NCBI GenBank assembly: GCA_947179485.1 | Contig: OX359245.1 | Coordinates: 78,851,067-78,915,066 of the forward strand | Reading direction: 5' to 3' | Source of the DNA: Allacma fusca | Lineage: Eukaryota > Arthropoda > Collembola > Symphypleona > Sminthuridae | Length of the DNA: 64,000 bases | Notes under the pieces: generated by a model | Database searches by the model: none | Told to the model about the DNA's origin: nothing | The model's input: only the letters and a program-made list of their open reading frames with translations | Shown: positions 9,607-21,395 of the stretch, piece after piece | How the letters are laid out: the number at the start of each line of letters is the position of its first letter | Numbering within the stretch: position 1 is the first letter of the stretch | Made by a program: the position numbers and the translations under genes

Positions 9607-10221
9607 ATGAGTTTTATTCTACTCAAAAATTGTGTCTATAGGATCATGACTTATCCAACACAAATACTAATGAGAAGCCTACCTTCTACCCGTCACTTTC
9701 TGGAGATGGTCCAGGAAAGATATGCCTTTCCTTATTATGTGGAAAGATTCGAGGGCCAATTACGGGAAGCTATTGATCCAACTCAGTGGTACCACATCCT
9801 CGATCGGGAAGAAATGCGCCTGGAGGACGTCATTCAGAGTGCCATTTGGCTTAAATCCCGATTTCACGAGTGTAAAGATCTGACGCGGCTATGGGCGGTG
9901 AAAGAACAACCTCTCCTAGGTAAAGAGAAAGCGGAGGACGATAAAGTACGAGACGAGGTCTATCGCGAGATGACACGAACCCGACAATGGCCCCCAGTTG
10001 GGACTGCTGTTTCTTCACCAGTGAATGAGTGCACCGCTTGTGCATCTACCAACGGCTGTACTATGCCTTCAAAAACTCCATCACTCCAGTCGTCCTCAAA
10101 CACTAGATCGACCGCTACACCGTCTACTCTTCCACCGAAAACCTATACCCCGGCGAGTGCAAGGGCAGTGTCGCCCGGTTATTTCAATGTGGACACACTG
10201 TTAGCCAACCGTAGGTATTGA
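9607..10221 (+). CDS. Unrecognised ORF between env and the 3' LTR (204 aa)
   Basis: The frame is open for 204 codons, 138 bp after env stops. The N-terminal half is charged and helix-like, rich in Arg/Glu with aromatic residues. The C-terminal half (about residues 125-190) is low-complexity Ser/Thr/Pro. No known motif was found. The position resembles that of 3'-terminal accessory genes of complex retroviruses, but no homology is claimed. It may be expressed by splicing. The amino-acid composition shifts mid-protein, consistent with a folded part plus a disordered tail. A chance ORF is possible but unlikely at this length in AT-rich sequence. Confidence 0.6.
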   Translation: MSFILLKNCVYRIMTYPTQILMRSLPSTRHFLEMVQERYAFPYYVERFEGQLREAIDPTQWYHILDREEMRLEDVIQSAIWLKSRFHECKDLTRLWAVKEQPLLGKEKAEDDKVRDEVYREMTRTRQWPPVGTAVSSPVNECTACASTNGCTMPSKTPSLQSSSNTRSTATPSTLPPKTYTPASARAVSPGYFNVDTLLANRRY

Positions 10222-10287
10222 GGCATAAAAAGGTCAAAATAAAAATGTTGGTACGTCAGCCTATGACGACCAGGGACTGGTCTTCGT

Positions 10288-10297
10288 AGGGGGGAAG
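10288..10297 (+). promoter_or_regulatory. Polypurine tract of Element 1
   Basis: AGGGGGGAAG is the only strong purine run between the last ORF and the LTR. Purine tracts directly before the 3' LTR prime plus-strand synthesis, so the LTR should begin near 10298. Confidence 0.75.
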
Positions 10298-11430
10298 TAT
10301 TTGATACGTACATAATAACGTAAGATTTTATGTAATGGTAGTAATACGAACAGGATATTAGGATGAACTTAGGAATGTGTACATGTGAATAACACGCGAA
10401 TAAACTTGCTGACTGTTGGCTTTAATAAAAATACCCAGAGTTGGAAAAGTCCTCCTCGGTGTGTGTAGAAATTACCCTTTGGCTCCTCTCAGTCCGAGTG
10501 GATGAGAAGAGGAGGGAAATCTCTCCATGCGTAGGATGTATATATATATAAGGTATTAGTGCGTAATAAGCTTAAAAGCATTGTATTTTAGAGTGTAAGA
10601 CATTTTTCCCGGGAGAATCTAAGAACTCCTTCTTAAGTACTGGGGTCAGTCCCAAATAACGGGCTCGGTCTTTATGACCGTAATAAAAATAAACTATGAT
10701 AAGATCTAAGATTAAGAAAGTAATTGAAACTGATATTGCCTATGTATGTATTGTCATGTGTTTAAATGCAAAGCAATCTCGAACCGGCGCCAGGCTGGCG
10801 GGGTTGGAACTTGGTTTCGCCGGATGGTCCGGTCATAAAATTTATCCACTTAACTTCTGGATTTTGGGAGTGCGGTTGCAGCCGGGTATAAATACCCCGG
10901 GAAAATCTTACAGATTCACAGTCGATCTGAACACGCCGATCTGTAGGTACTGTCCTCTTGGACTCTCCGTTTCACTTCATAGGAAGACTCTCTCTTTTTT
11001 TACCAAAGTACTCTCAGAATCTAGTAGCTTTTCTGGAAAGATTTTTACCACAGTCCTTCAGGCTGGTGGATTGTATTTCGAGAAATTTTGAGAAAACATT
11101 TAGGATTTGGATAGGAATTTTGGGAAACCTTTTGGGTAACCCTTTTACAACTTGAATAGGAATTAATCTTGTACTTTCATAACTTTATAAACTTTGTATT
11201 TAGATTTAAAGATCTTCTTTGAATTAATATTTGTAGTCAGAATTCAATCTCAGTGTTAACTTATATCTTAGAAAATCTAACTAATACTTACCTTTTGAAA
11301 CTAGATCTCATTGTTCAATTTTATTTAGAAAATCCAAACAAAGAATTACTAGGTTTTATTATTGTAATCGTGAATAATTAAATAAAAAGTCTTCAGTCAT
11401 TGAAGAAACAAAAGCAAATTAAAGGGAAAT
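10298..11430 (+). repeat. 3' LTR of Element 1 (right boundary approximate)
   Basis: It starts after the purine tract and contains a TATA box at about 10887 and an AATAAA near 11380. It ends before 11430, where the sequence becomes alignable to intron 1 of the gene A copy at 25.1 kb. The ORFs at 10696-11091 and 10958-11155 fall inside the LTR and are not considered genes. Confidence 0.65.
10882..10900 (+). promoter_or_regulatory. LTR core promoter with TATA box inside an inverted repeat
   Basis: CCGGGTATAAATACCCCGG: the arms CCGGGTAT and ATACC(C)CGG flank the TATA centre. A transcription start would be expected about 25-30 bp downstream, near 10915-10925, where TTACAGATTCACAGTC is initiator-like. 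Confidence 0.7.
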
Positions 11431-11730
11431 TTTAGTACGTTTTCTATCTCAACTCAGTCCCATAACAGGACGCTTCTTTGGAAAACTTTTCCTGGACTTA
11501 AGAGTGACTTTGGAGATTTATTTAATAGTTACAAGCATTGGCATTTCATCAGCCTAAGTCATACATATATTGCAGCCACGGAAGAAATACGACCCAACGA
11601 AATATTCTTATCTTCATTTATTTGTTTTATAAAATATCCAAATATTCTGATATCACTGAGATCAACCTGAACATTTATTGGAGTATAATGTTTCGTTTAA
11701 ACAATTCAATAATTTAATTTAATTTTTCAG

Positions 11731-13202
11731 AATCTGTGGGACTTTCCCATGATGTACTTCAAGATAATTATTACAGAAATGGATTTTATTAACTGATTGA
11801 ATTTATGCAAACCACTAGTTCCACTCTGACAAAATTACATAACAAACTGGATAATTTGGAAAATAAGATTGAAGTTCTGAACACCGAATCAGTTCTCTTG
11901 AAAGCTGGAGTGGAAACAAAAACAAATACGGAAAGTTTGAAACAAGAAATTGCTTTGCTTAAAGAAAATCTGGCAAATGATCGTACATCTTATTCCCGGG
12001 AAATTAAAAATCTGAAGTCCCAAATCGAGAATTCAAGAATGAAACGGAACTCTGAAGTAAATGCGTTGCTTTCCAGTGTGTCCTCAAACTTAAATGGATT
12101 GAAACGAACACAAAATATAATTCAAAACAACATTAGCTCACAAGCTGCAACTATCTCCAGTGTTATTTCAAATAATTCCAAGATGACATCTGCTCTGTTT
12201 GAGAGAAATCCTGAGGCCTTTCTTGACTTTTTACCTTCACCAAGAAATGGAAAATCTTTTAATGGTTCAACATTTGAAGCCATTTCAGCTGCAGTTCCAA
12301 CGGACAACATGCTAGTTGCTCAAATAAGTAATTTAAATACTTCATTATGAACCTAGGCTAGAATGACTAATTATATTTTTCCAATTTTTATGCCTACATA
12401 ATGTATCAGGAGCATCCCATGAGAAAGTCCTGGACATATATATACATATCCGGAAGTATCTTTCTTTTGATTTAATAGATAATTTTCTTTCGCAGAGAAT
12501 TACATGGACGTGGATTTAACGGGATATCAATTGTACCTTGATGAAGGTTTTGTAGCAGCTCCAGCTCCAAATAAAATTTTTGCCAAAACAGCTGAAGTTG
12601 CAACGTTCGAATCTAACAATAAACTGTAAGTTATCTGCAGTATGCAAAGAATTGAACAGGGTTCAAGAATTTACAGTTTGTATTTTTGCCTGTCACAGAA
12701 ATTTCGCAGCAGAACCGGAAATGTCATACCGCATTGGAGACACAGATATTTCCCTCCATTTGTACTTTATTTATGGGGGGAAGGTTCAAACCTTTGCTGC
12801 CGCCTTGTTACCAAGGAGTGCTCCCGCAAAGTCTATTATTTCATTCGATTGCACCCAATACAATCACAGCGGAACCGCTGGATCGCACAAATGCGTCACA
12901 AATGCAAGACACTAAGTTTACTAACGTTATCATTTCCATCCTTCGAAATTTTATAATATTCTGGTTTTATTCAAATGTTGGGTATTACTAGTAATTTAGT
13001 CATTCTATTACTTTTTGAGGTCCTGGAAAGTAAATTAATTTGAATGTATTAGTTCACGTTCATTGTTTTCCAGGTTGGTTTCAACTCAACAAGAACACTT
13101 ACTGTTTATGAAGGGGACATATTTTTGAAGGTTACGTTTGAAACGACATCTTACCCGAGACCCGGCGTTTTAACCTGTGAGGTTTTTAAATTGTCAATCT
13201 AA
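11731..13202 (+). pseudogene. Gene A copy A1 (broken; exons 2-5)
   Basis: Exons inferred by alignment to A2: exon 2 at 11731-12327, exon 3 at 12496-12625, exon 4 at 12699-12903 and exon 5 at 13074-13202. Exon 2 is longer than in A2, with about 70 extra coiled-coil residues, and has a TAA at 11790-11792 where A2 has CAA. Exon 1 would lie left of Element 1, outside the window. Splice phases (1, 1, 2, 0) match A2. A downstream ATG at 11805 keeps the rest open, but without a signal peptide. The 3' part has the same C-terminal domain as A2. A poly(A) signal lies near 13651. Confidence 0.75.
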
Positions 13203-13977
13203 AGTTCCGATGAGTGAATATGATGCGGAGATATCTCCGTGCTCTTTGGTTCTTCAATGTAGTTGTATCCGTTGGTGAGGTAAATTTACTTATTTTGAAC
13301 ATTTGCTTCTGAGTTGGTAACAGGCTGTAAAAAAAATTTATTATGTTTTCAGTACTCCATCAAAAATATACTTTTTCAATATGATTTTGACCAATTGGCT
13401 AACTGGAATGTTCTGTGCTTAGAGCCAGTAATCCCGAATTCTTTTCTCATGTATTCATTCAGTAAGATGATTAAAAGTTTTATAATTATAAGCAGTTCCG
13501 TAAGGTTGTTACGGTATCAGTGTCAGCGAATTACTATTTACACGGAAATGAGAATTTATTCCGAGATGCGCTCAATGGACACATGAAACTCAGTGTATAA
13601 GCTTGGCATATAAATCATAAAACCTTGTATATTTGTCTATTTTTATGAGAATAAAAAATGTAGTTTGAAAACTTTGAAACAATCCAACTTGTTATCGTCA
13701 TCATAATGCACAAAGCGACAGTTAGTTACCCAGGTCAGTCAAGTATTTGAAGAAATAAAAAAATCTGGAAATTTAATCTTGGCCGCCAGTTTTTGAATTG
13801 TGGGTAATTCTTTAGTGTTTGTATAGTTTTGAAATGTTAATCTTCGAAAGTGTGGGTGCTCAATTGTTAGGTTCTACTTTCGGGATTTTTCCGTCATTCG
13901 CAGTAGGGATTTTCAGATTCGCTTCGCCCCTAAGACCCAGAGCAGTTTTAGGGATCATAGCTGCAGACTCATGTAAT

Positions 13978-14997
13978 CAGAGCAAGTTCAAGTATAATTT
14001 GAACAGTTCAAGTGCGTATCAAGTTCAAGACAAGTCAAGTGGAAGCAATTTCATAACTTGAAACTTGAATATCAATTTCAAAAGAAATTATAATTTTTAC
14101 TCGAATTTTCAAGTACAATTTCGATCAAGTTCAAGTTAATAATTTATTACTTGATTGCAAAATCAAGTCAAGTTCAAGTACACCGAATGGAAGTACTTGA
14201 ATAAAACTTGAGTTTTTTCACTGAAAAGCAATGTAAGCATTTCGGAATTAGTGGCATCTTTGCATCCCACTAAAAATAATATTGGGCGTCAATAATCATA
14301 GTAATGACATCTTTGTGTTTGTTTTTTATTCGATCGATATTAAAAGTCGCTTCCACAATGCCCAGTGAACAAAATCGAGAATAATTCTTGCGTCCTGTTT
14401 TCATACATCGAATAATTAAAAGTTCCGACTTATTGTTTCATAAGAATGTTATTGATACTCGGGGTTCTTGTTTTATTATAAAAATGAAATTATTGTTCAG
14501 TTCACCTGTTCAGAAGCTAAGAAGTTTAAACAATCGACGCACAAACATTCTTACAAATTAACATTGATTAAGCAAAATTAACGACGAAAAATATTCATGA
14601 ATGTAACTGCCCATTATACTCACCAGATGAGTGCAACACTAATGTGAACATGCAAACAATATGGCTGCTAAACCTCTTAACTGTGGAAATTATACTACAA
14701 TGTTTACGGTTTTTTGATCCAGTATTTCAAACTTTTTAGCAATTTTAAAATCAAAAATATCATCCGCAAGGTCGTTTAGTTTATTCTAATTACGGCCTAA
14801 CAATTATTACCTATAATAATTGTGGAATTTGTAGTATTGTTTATTCATTTACGAAAAAAAGTCAAAAAAGTCAAGTTTAAGTCAAGTTCAAGTCAAGTTC
14901 AAGTCAAGTTCAAGTCAAGTTCAAGTCAAGTTCAAGTCAAGTTCAAGTCAAGTTCAAGTCAGGTTGTCTAAAATTACTTGACTTGAACGCATTTCTG
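13978..14997. mobile_element. hAT-type MITE, copy A (CAAGTT-rich family)
   Basis: Flanked by the 8-bp duplication CATGTAAT (13970-13977 and 14998-15005). The ends are mutated versions of the 16-bp terminal inverted repeat seen intact at 44184. The interior is about 1.0 kb with no ORF and many CAAGTT words. Confidence 0.8.
14862..14965. repeat. 11-bp tandem repeat (TCAAGTTCAAG)
   Basis: At least eight near-perfect 11-bp units inside the right half of the MITE. The same array, with variants, occurs at about 45259-45400 in the related copy. Confidence 0.9.
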
Positions 14998-16254
14998 CAT
15001 GTAATTCCTTGTTATTTCGAATTAATGTTAATAGCCGGCTTCTCCGGGAAAATTAATCTCATGTAAGTCATGTGAACGTTTAATTGTAAGACTAACAATT
15101 CGATTCATATAGGTAGTTGGCAATTCATCATCAAAATATTATGGGACAACATCTTCCGGCCCACTAAAGTTTTCTCTCCTACGCAATATTTGGCTATACA
15201 CGTGGAATTTAACTAATCGCTTGATCAATTTTATACCAACGTCGTTATTAAACCTTGCTGTTGCATCACTGTAAGGTGCTTCACCCCTTAGTGGATCAGC
15301 ACAACGTGCTGATCAAATATGATTTTTTATGTTATTATAATTTGTATATATGTAGATCTGTTGTACCGCAATATTGTAACTGAAGCCTCAGACACTGGAC
15401 GCACTGATTATTTAAAATAGAAAAAATGAAAGGATTTCATATTAGCGCAACACATTTAGCTTGCTATAGTTACTAAAGTCCATGGTTCCTACAAATCAAT
15501 CCTTACTTCCTAATGATATTTTTAGGGATATAAAGATCAAAACTCTGGATGCTAATGCTTGTAATTATTCTTCCTAATAAGAATCCCACACGAATGTGAA
15601 CTAAGTTCAGCCATTAAAATTCTCCTCGTAGTTTTTCTCACTACCAGTCTTAATTTAATCCAAATTTGATGATTTATGTCTAATGTTTATAATAATTATG
15701 ATTAGCGCTTCTAAGTGATACACTAAAATGGCGTATATTGCGAGCTTTCAGTAGGCTGCAAGCAGTTGGTATATAGCCGAGAAGCAATTTGAATGTTTCC
15801 ATTCGGCTATCAAAAATAAACTTTTCCAATCAATTGACTAAACGGATTGTTCTGTGGTTGGAATCAATGAACCCGATGACGGTACCTCGTTTCCCACATT
15901 TTTATTCTGTGGGCTACTTAAGGGTTCAAGAAATGCTTAGAACTATAAACTACTATTTATGGTCTCTACTGCCACATCATTTTTTCCACAGTACTCTCAA
16001 GGGATATTTTACCTGAAACTTATTATAATAGCTTGCTGTATGAATGTAATTCTTGTATAGTCACCGATTGTTCTGAGAATAAACAATTTAGGGATATTAA
16101 AATCTTCAAATGTATTTCCTTAAAGCAGAATATATGTTAAAATGCCGGTTATGAAAGTATTACTAAAAGGTGTCAAACATATTGATTTTTTTCGGGAATA
16201 AAAAATCTAGACATTTTTAATCTTGAAAATATTGTTTTTAATTATTATTTACAA

Positions 16255-16717
16255 TTATTTTTTATTCTTTTCTTGTTCATTGTGACCAGGAATAAAACCA
16301 GGCTTTTCAATCAATCCCTGGCTAGATAGCCCCATCCCCGTGGCACTCACTGGGGATAGTGAGGAAGTACTATTTTTTGAAAGAATTGATGGAAATTGCT
16401 TTGCGTATTGCAAGTGTAGCCTGGGTAAGATACTTTGTTTCACGACATCCATAAAAACCGAAAGTACCTTTATATGCGGATTGAATTTGAAAAATAATTT
16501 TTGCTTGTTATTCCTGTTTTTCAACCCGAAAGGAATTTTACCCGATGTTGATTCCTGGAATTTCCGGAATCCACTGAAAACCCCCGGATAAAATTCATTT
16601 AAGTTCTTGGATTCAGGATAATCGTCTCGAAAAATCTCGTACTGTGATTCAATCGGGACATAATCGTTAAAATTGTTACATTGGAAGTATTTTGATCAAG
16701 AGCTTTCACAAACGGTT
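16255..16717 (-). pseudogene. Gene B exon, copy B1 (minus strand)
   Basis: Not recognised. On the minus strand an acceptor-like site precedes a frame with a VCES start, an acidic/aromatic middle and a basic C-terminus rich in Asn/Lys. This frame is shared with copies at 22.0-22.4 kb and 48.8-49.3 kb. B1 carries a TGA a few codons in, at the place where the third copy reads a CxxC pair, but its 3' half is open to the end (stop near 16255). The arrangement is tail-to-tail with gene A. The protein has no known domain that I can name. Confidence 0.4.
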
Positions 16718-17299
16718 TCGGGATATATATTGTTTAGGAAACATTTTTATAACGGGGAAGGATTAATTTTAGACGGACTCGAAGGCTGGGGATTTAAAAA
16801 TCCATGGGAATCAGGCGTTTACACTTATGAAGCATCTGGCCGAAAATATAATTTTAAAATGGGTTAGAAGTAATTTGTGAAAATGGAACGGATAAAACTT
16901 TCTAGTTTCAAATTTTAAATAGCTCATCAAATCCAGGTTATAAGTTCACAAGCACATGTTACTTGCAGCCGCAGATATTTAGCAACAATTTACTTGGCGT
17001 TTGTATATAACTGCTCTTCAGATTTTCTACCTTTGCTTGAATATTAAGATTATTCCTTCAGGTATTCATGCCATGTTAAGGTAACATTAGATTGTCTGAA
17101 AGTTATAAGTGAGCGTATGTAAGCCTCAGGATTTCTGCAGGCGAGTAAACTTACAATTTGCTAAGTAATGTACTCGGATCAACGCCACAAGTAATTATTT
17201 TTTAGTGCATTGGACCTTCCCTCTAATAATTTCCATACTCATTGACTCCGGCATAACACGTCATTCGGTAACATCAATTACTAGGAAATCGTGCGCCCA

Positions 17300-17403
17300 C
17301 GACTGTTTAAGAAGGGGACACATTTTTGAAGGTTACATTTGACACCAAATCTCACCCTCGACTTGGCACTTTAACCTGTGAGGTTTTTAAGCTGGCAATC
17401 TGA
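17300..17403 (+). pseudogene. Gene A exon 5 remnant
   Basis: The segment aligns to exon 5 of A2 over about 100 bp (GDxFLKVTF...LTCEVFKL pattern) and ends with an in-frame TGA. The acceptor and the start of the exon are lost. It is part of an older duplicate lying between A1 and A2. Confidence 0.65.
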
Positions 17404-18403
17404 GACTCCGATGATTGCATCTGAAGCGAAGATATTCTTGGTTCTTCATTGTAGTTCTATTCGTCTATGATTATTTTAATTCTGATATGCATAAGGAATT
17501 GTAATAGGTAATATAAGCCATTGCTTGTGAGTTGTTAGTAGCCAAATGTTTATTGAAAAAAGCAATTTTTAATGTTTTTTTTTAGGCTATCAAAATTATA
17601 CGCTTCCAATTGGGACGTGAACCAATTGACTAAACTGAATGTTTAGTGCTTGGAATCAATAAAAACTATGACGGTAATTACTTCTAATCCTATATTTTTA
17701 TTCATTATGATTCCTAAGGATTGACATTTTTAGAATTAGAATCTACTCTTTAAGGTCGTTACTGTCACATTGTCAACTAATTACCATTTAGCGAGAAACA
17801 AATCTTTAATCATGGAAGCCTGCCCTTTGAACTGTGATCAATTGATTGCAATTGAAGTCGTTTCAATGTAACTAAGCAAACATTAAGCAATGTTTCCCTG
17901 TAAGCAATTTTAATCTGACGACGGCGTACATAATGACAAATAATATCTCCCTGAATGGATAATCTTAATACAAATACTAAGAATACATTGGATGATATAA
18001 TTTCCAATGACCAAATTATACATAATCATCATTCTTGCTTTCTATTTACGTATACATATGTGTATACATACGTGTAGGATACACATTTTTTTTGCTACTA
18101 TAGAATTATTGCACATATGCAAGGATTCTAAGTAAGAGCAAACCACTCAACAAAATTTACCGCATCCGGCAAACCATTTTTTGCGATGCAGCAATCTAGG
18201 ATGTGGCTAATCGTTATCTTTCTAATAAAACATGTAGAGCTTCCTCCAGAACTTCGGACTTCTCTCCACTCGTCAGTACCAAGTTATTGGAACGTACTTT
18301 CAAAATTCCACTGTCTATGACCAGTTGTGAAAAAACCAAGGAAAATATTTGACTATTTTTTAAATTGGATTCACTGCGACAAAAGTAACATTCCGGATTT
18401 AGG

Positions 18404-20447
18404 ATGAAGCAATTTTTGGCACACGTTCTCCTTATCGCAATTCTAGTCATTTCTCCAACAAATACTTTTGACAATTTGAAAACTCAACCAACCACAACGG
18501 ATCCAACCGAAAGCGTCGAGGAAGATGAAGGTTCGTAAGAATTATTAGTACTGTCATACGTCTATTGTCAAATAAATATTTTAAAAATACTAATCAGTTG
18601 TTTTTCCGTCACATATATATTTTTATAATTTCTCTTTTATCCATCAATGAATCCGAAAGCATGCCTAACAATTATTGCATTTTAAAGCTAAGAACACAGT
18701 GGAATTGCGGAGTCTCTATTAAGTTTTTTCAAATTTGAAAATCGGAGCAAATATAAATTTGATCTATCAGGAGAAATGAATTGCAAAACTCGGTCAAAGG
18801 ACAAAGATTCCTGAGGACATAGTTTATGAAATAATTTCTTGCGGAAAAAAAATATTTTATTTCTTAAATAAAAATTTCGGGCATCCGACAAAATTTTCAT
18901 TGCAGTTCGTATTTTTGTACCCTTTGAGTAATCAAACAGTTGTCTTTCAAATCTTTGGGATTTTATTTACATTTTTCAGATTCTGCGGGACTTTTCCCTG
19001 ATGTACTTCAAGATAATTACATGAATGGATTTTATCAACTGATCGAATTCTTTCAGACAATTAATTCAACTCTGACGAAAGTACGGGACAAACTGGATGG
19101 TTTGGAAAATAATATGGAAATGATTAAATCTCAATTAAATCGACTGGAACGGAGCCAACATATAAATCAAAGAAGTATTAGCTCACAAGCTGTAACCATT
19201 TCCAGTCTCCAGTCAAGGAATTCCAAGATCACGTCTACCCTGTTTAAGCGAAATCCTGAGGACTTTTTACCTTCACCAATAAATGGAGCGTCCTTTAATG
19301 GTTCTACATTTGAAGGCGTTTTAGCTGCAGTTCCAACGGACTATATGCTGGTTACTCAAATAAGTAAATAAAATACATTTGGTGTTAACTTATAGTAGAG
19401 TAACTAAGGCTTTTTTTCCTGGGCTATGTTTACTTAAGTAGCATCGGCTATCAATTCTTTTGAAATTACTTGTATCTGTGATGTTCGAAACATTCATTGA
19501 GGAGACTTTGATGAAACTACTGTCTTTTAGGCTACACACGAGAAATTGTTATTTTACGCTTATATTCTCACAATTAATTTTCGTTGAGACTATATTATGG
19601 TTAGTTTTAAATAAACTTTAACTCCTTCGGCCAGTTCCAGCCTTAAATGACGAAATGGTTGATTTCTGAGTCAAGACAACAAGGGGAGTGTCTTTCTTGT
19701 GATTTATTAGTGACTTTACTTTTGCAGAGAATTACATGGACGTGGATTTAACAGGATATCAGTTGCACCTGCCGTATGGTTTTGTTGTATCTCCAGCTCC
19801 AAATAACATTTCCGCCAAAACAGCGGAAGTTGCAACGTTCGGACCTAACAAGAAACTGTAAGTAATCTACACCATGCAAAGAATTGAACAGTGTTCTAGA
19901 ATTACAGTTTGTGTTTTTGCCTGTCACAGAAATCACGCAGCAGAACCGGAAATGTCATACCGCATTGGAGACACAGATATTTCCCTCCATTTGTACTTTA
20001 TTCATGGGGGGAAGGTTCAAACCTTTGCTGCCGCCTTGTTAGGAAGGAGTGCTCCCGCAAAGTCTATTATTTCATTCGATTGCACCCAATACAATCACAG
20101 CGGAACCGCTGGATCGCACAAATGCGTCACAAATGCAAGACACTAAGTTTACTAACGTTATCATTTCCATCCCTTGAAATTTAATAATATTTGGTTTTAT
20201 TCAAATGCTGGGTATTACTAGTAATTTAGTCATTGAGTTACTTTTTGAGGTCCTGGAAAGTAAATAAACTTCAATGTAATAGTTCACGTTCATTGTTTTC
20301 CAGGTTGGTGAACACTCCACAAGAACACTAACTGTTTATGAAGGAGACATATTTTTGAAGGTTACGTTTGAAACGAAATCCTACCCGCGTCCTGACACTT
20401 TAACCTGTGAAGTTTTTAAATTGTCAATCGGAAGATCCGATGAGTGA
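18404..20447 (+). CDS. Gene A copy A2: secreted coiled-coil protein, five exons (329 aa)
   Basis: Family not recognised. Exons: 18404-18530, 18980-19363, 19728-19857, 19930-20134 and 20304-20447, total 990 nt, with phases 1, 1, 2, 0 matching across all junctions. Exon 1 encodes a signal peptide (MKQFLAHVLLIAILVIS) and a Thr/Glu linker. Exon 2 is a coiled coil with an SSQAVTISSLQS heptad stretch and an Asn/Ser-rich end. Exons 3-5 form a C-terminal part with SYRIGDTDISLHLYF and LTCEVFKLSI, probably beta-rich, with three Cys. Intron 4 needs a GC donor (AAT|GCAAGA). If it is not spliced, the protein stops three codons later in exon 4. All introns are short (72-449 bp). This is the only copy without a lesion. 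Inference: an extracellular oligomeric protein. Confidence 0.7.
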
Positions 20448-20881
20448 ATCGGATGCGGAGATATCTCCGCGCACGTTGTTCTTCAATGTTGTTGCATCCG
20501 TTCATGAGGTAAATGTTATCATTTTGAACATTTGCTTCTGAGTTGGTAACACGCTGTAAAACAATTTTTTATGTTTCCAGTACTTCATCAAAAATATACT
20601 TTTTCAATGGGATTTTGACCAATTGGCTAACTGGAATGTTCTGTGCTTACAGCCAGTAATCCCAAATTCTTTTCTCATGTATTTATTCAGTAAAATGATT
20701 AAAAGTTTTATAATTATAAGCAGTTCCTTAAGGTTGTTACGGTATCAGTGTCAGCTAATTACTATTTACACGGAAATGAGAATTTATTCCGAGATGCGCT
20801 CAACGGACAGTTTACATGAAACCCAGTGTACAAGCTTGGCGTGTAAATCATATAACCTTGTATAATTGTCTATTTTTATGA

Positions 20882-20887
20882 AAATAA
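20882..20887 (+). terminator. Poly(A) signal of gene A copy A2
   Basis: An AATAAA lies about 435 bp after the stop codon, in a position matched by similar signals in copies A1 (near 13651) and A3 (near 43857). Confidence 0.55.
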
Positions 20888-21210
20888 AAAATGGAGTTTG
20901 AAAACTTTGAAACAATCCAACTTGTTACCTTCATCATAATGCACATAGCGACAATTAGTTACCCAGGTTAGTCGAGTATTTTAAGAAATAAACAAAATCT
21001 GGAAATTTAATCATGGTTGCCTGTTTTTGAATTGTGGGTAATTCTTTAGTGTTTGTATAGTTTTGAAATGTTAATCTTCGAAAGTGTGGGTGCTCCATTG
21101 TTAGATTCTAATTTCGGGATTTTCCGTCATTCGCAGTAGGGATTTTGAGCTTCGCTTCGCCCCTAAGACCCAGAGCAGTTTTAGGGATCATAGCTGCAGA
21201 CTCATGTAAT

Positions 21211-21395
21211 CAGAGCTGCGTTCAAGTTCAAGTATAACTTGAACAGTTCAAGTGCGTATCAAGTTCAAGTCAAGTGCCTAACAAGTTCATAACTTGAAAC
21301 TTGAATATCAAGTTCAAGTGGAATTAAAAGTTCCCACTTATTGTTTTATAAGGATGTTCTTGATACTCGGGGTTCTTGTTTTATTATAAAAAAAT
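21211..21395. mobile_element. hAT-type MITE, copy B (internally deleted)
   Basis: Left end intact: TSD CATGTAAT (21203-21210) followed by CAGAGCTGCGTTCAAG. After about 110 bp the sequence jumps to an internal part of copy A, then near 21395 it runs into gene A exon-5 flank sequence. The right end is missing. Confidence 0.75.

Larger units (their letters stand above)
1..11430 (+). mobile_element. Env-bearing Ty3/gypsy LTR retroelement (Element 1), 5' LTR off the left edge
   Basis: Seen: in order, a leader, two small ORFs (855-1082, 1093-1332), gag with a CCHC knuckle, pol (protease, RT, RNase H, integrase) in the -1 frame, an env-type ORF, a 204-codon ORF, a purine tract at 10288-10297 and an LTR with TATA box and AATAAA. 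All main frames are open, so the copy looks recent. Known: gag-pol-env in this order is the plan of errantivirus-type Ty3 elements. Inference: it sits in intron 1 of gene A copy A1, because homology with the intron of copy A3 starts near 11430. The right boundary is approximate, since the partner LTR is outside the window and no TSD can be read. Confidence 0.88.
15006..18403. other. Degenerate tail of duplicated unit 1
   Basis: No intact gene. It holds 3'-UTR-like sequence resembling gene A (15780-16120), the minus-strand gene B exon (16255-16717) and an exon-5 remnant of gene A at about 17300-17403 that still ends in TGA. A hairpin lies at 15294-15314 (9-bp arms GATCAGCAC/GTGCTGATC). A single copy of the 26-bp motif that is expanded at 50.1 kb is at about 16909-16935. 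Confidence 0.6.

Noticed and set aside
10696..11155. Plus-strand ORFs of 131 and 65 codons near the gene A array
   Set aside because: They lie inside the Element 1 LTR, spanning its TATA box and leader, and show no protein features.
12580..12956. Three overlapping plus-strand ORFs at A1 exon 4 (and the same at 19.9, 26.7 and 51.7 kb)
   Set aside because: One frame is exon 4 of gene A with the preceding intron read through; the other two are frame shadows recurring because the exon recurs.
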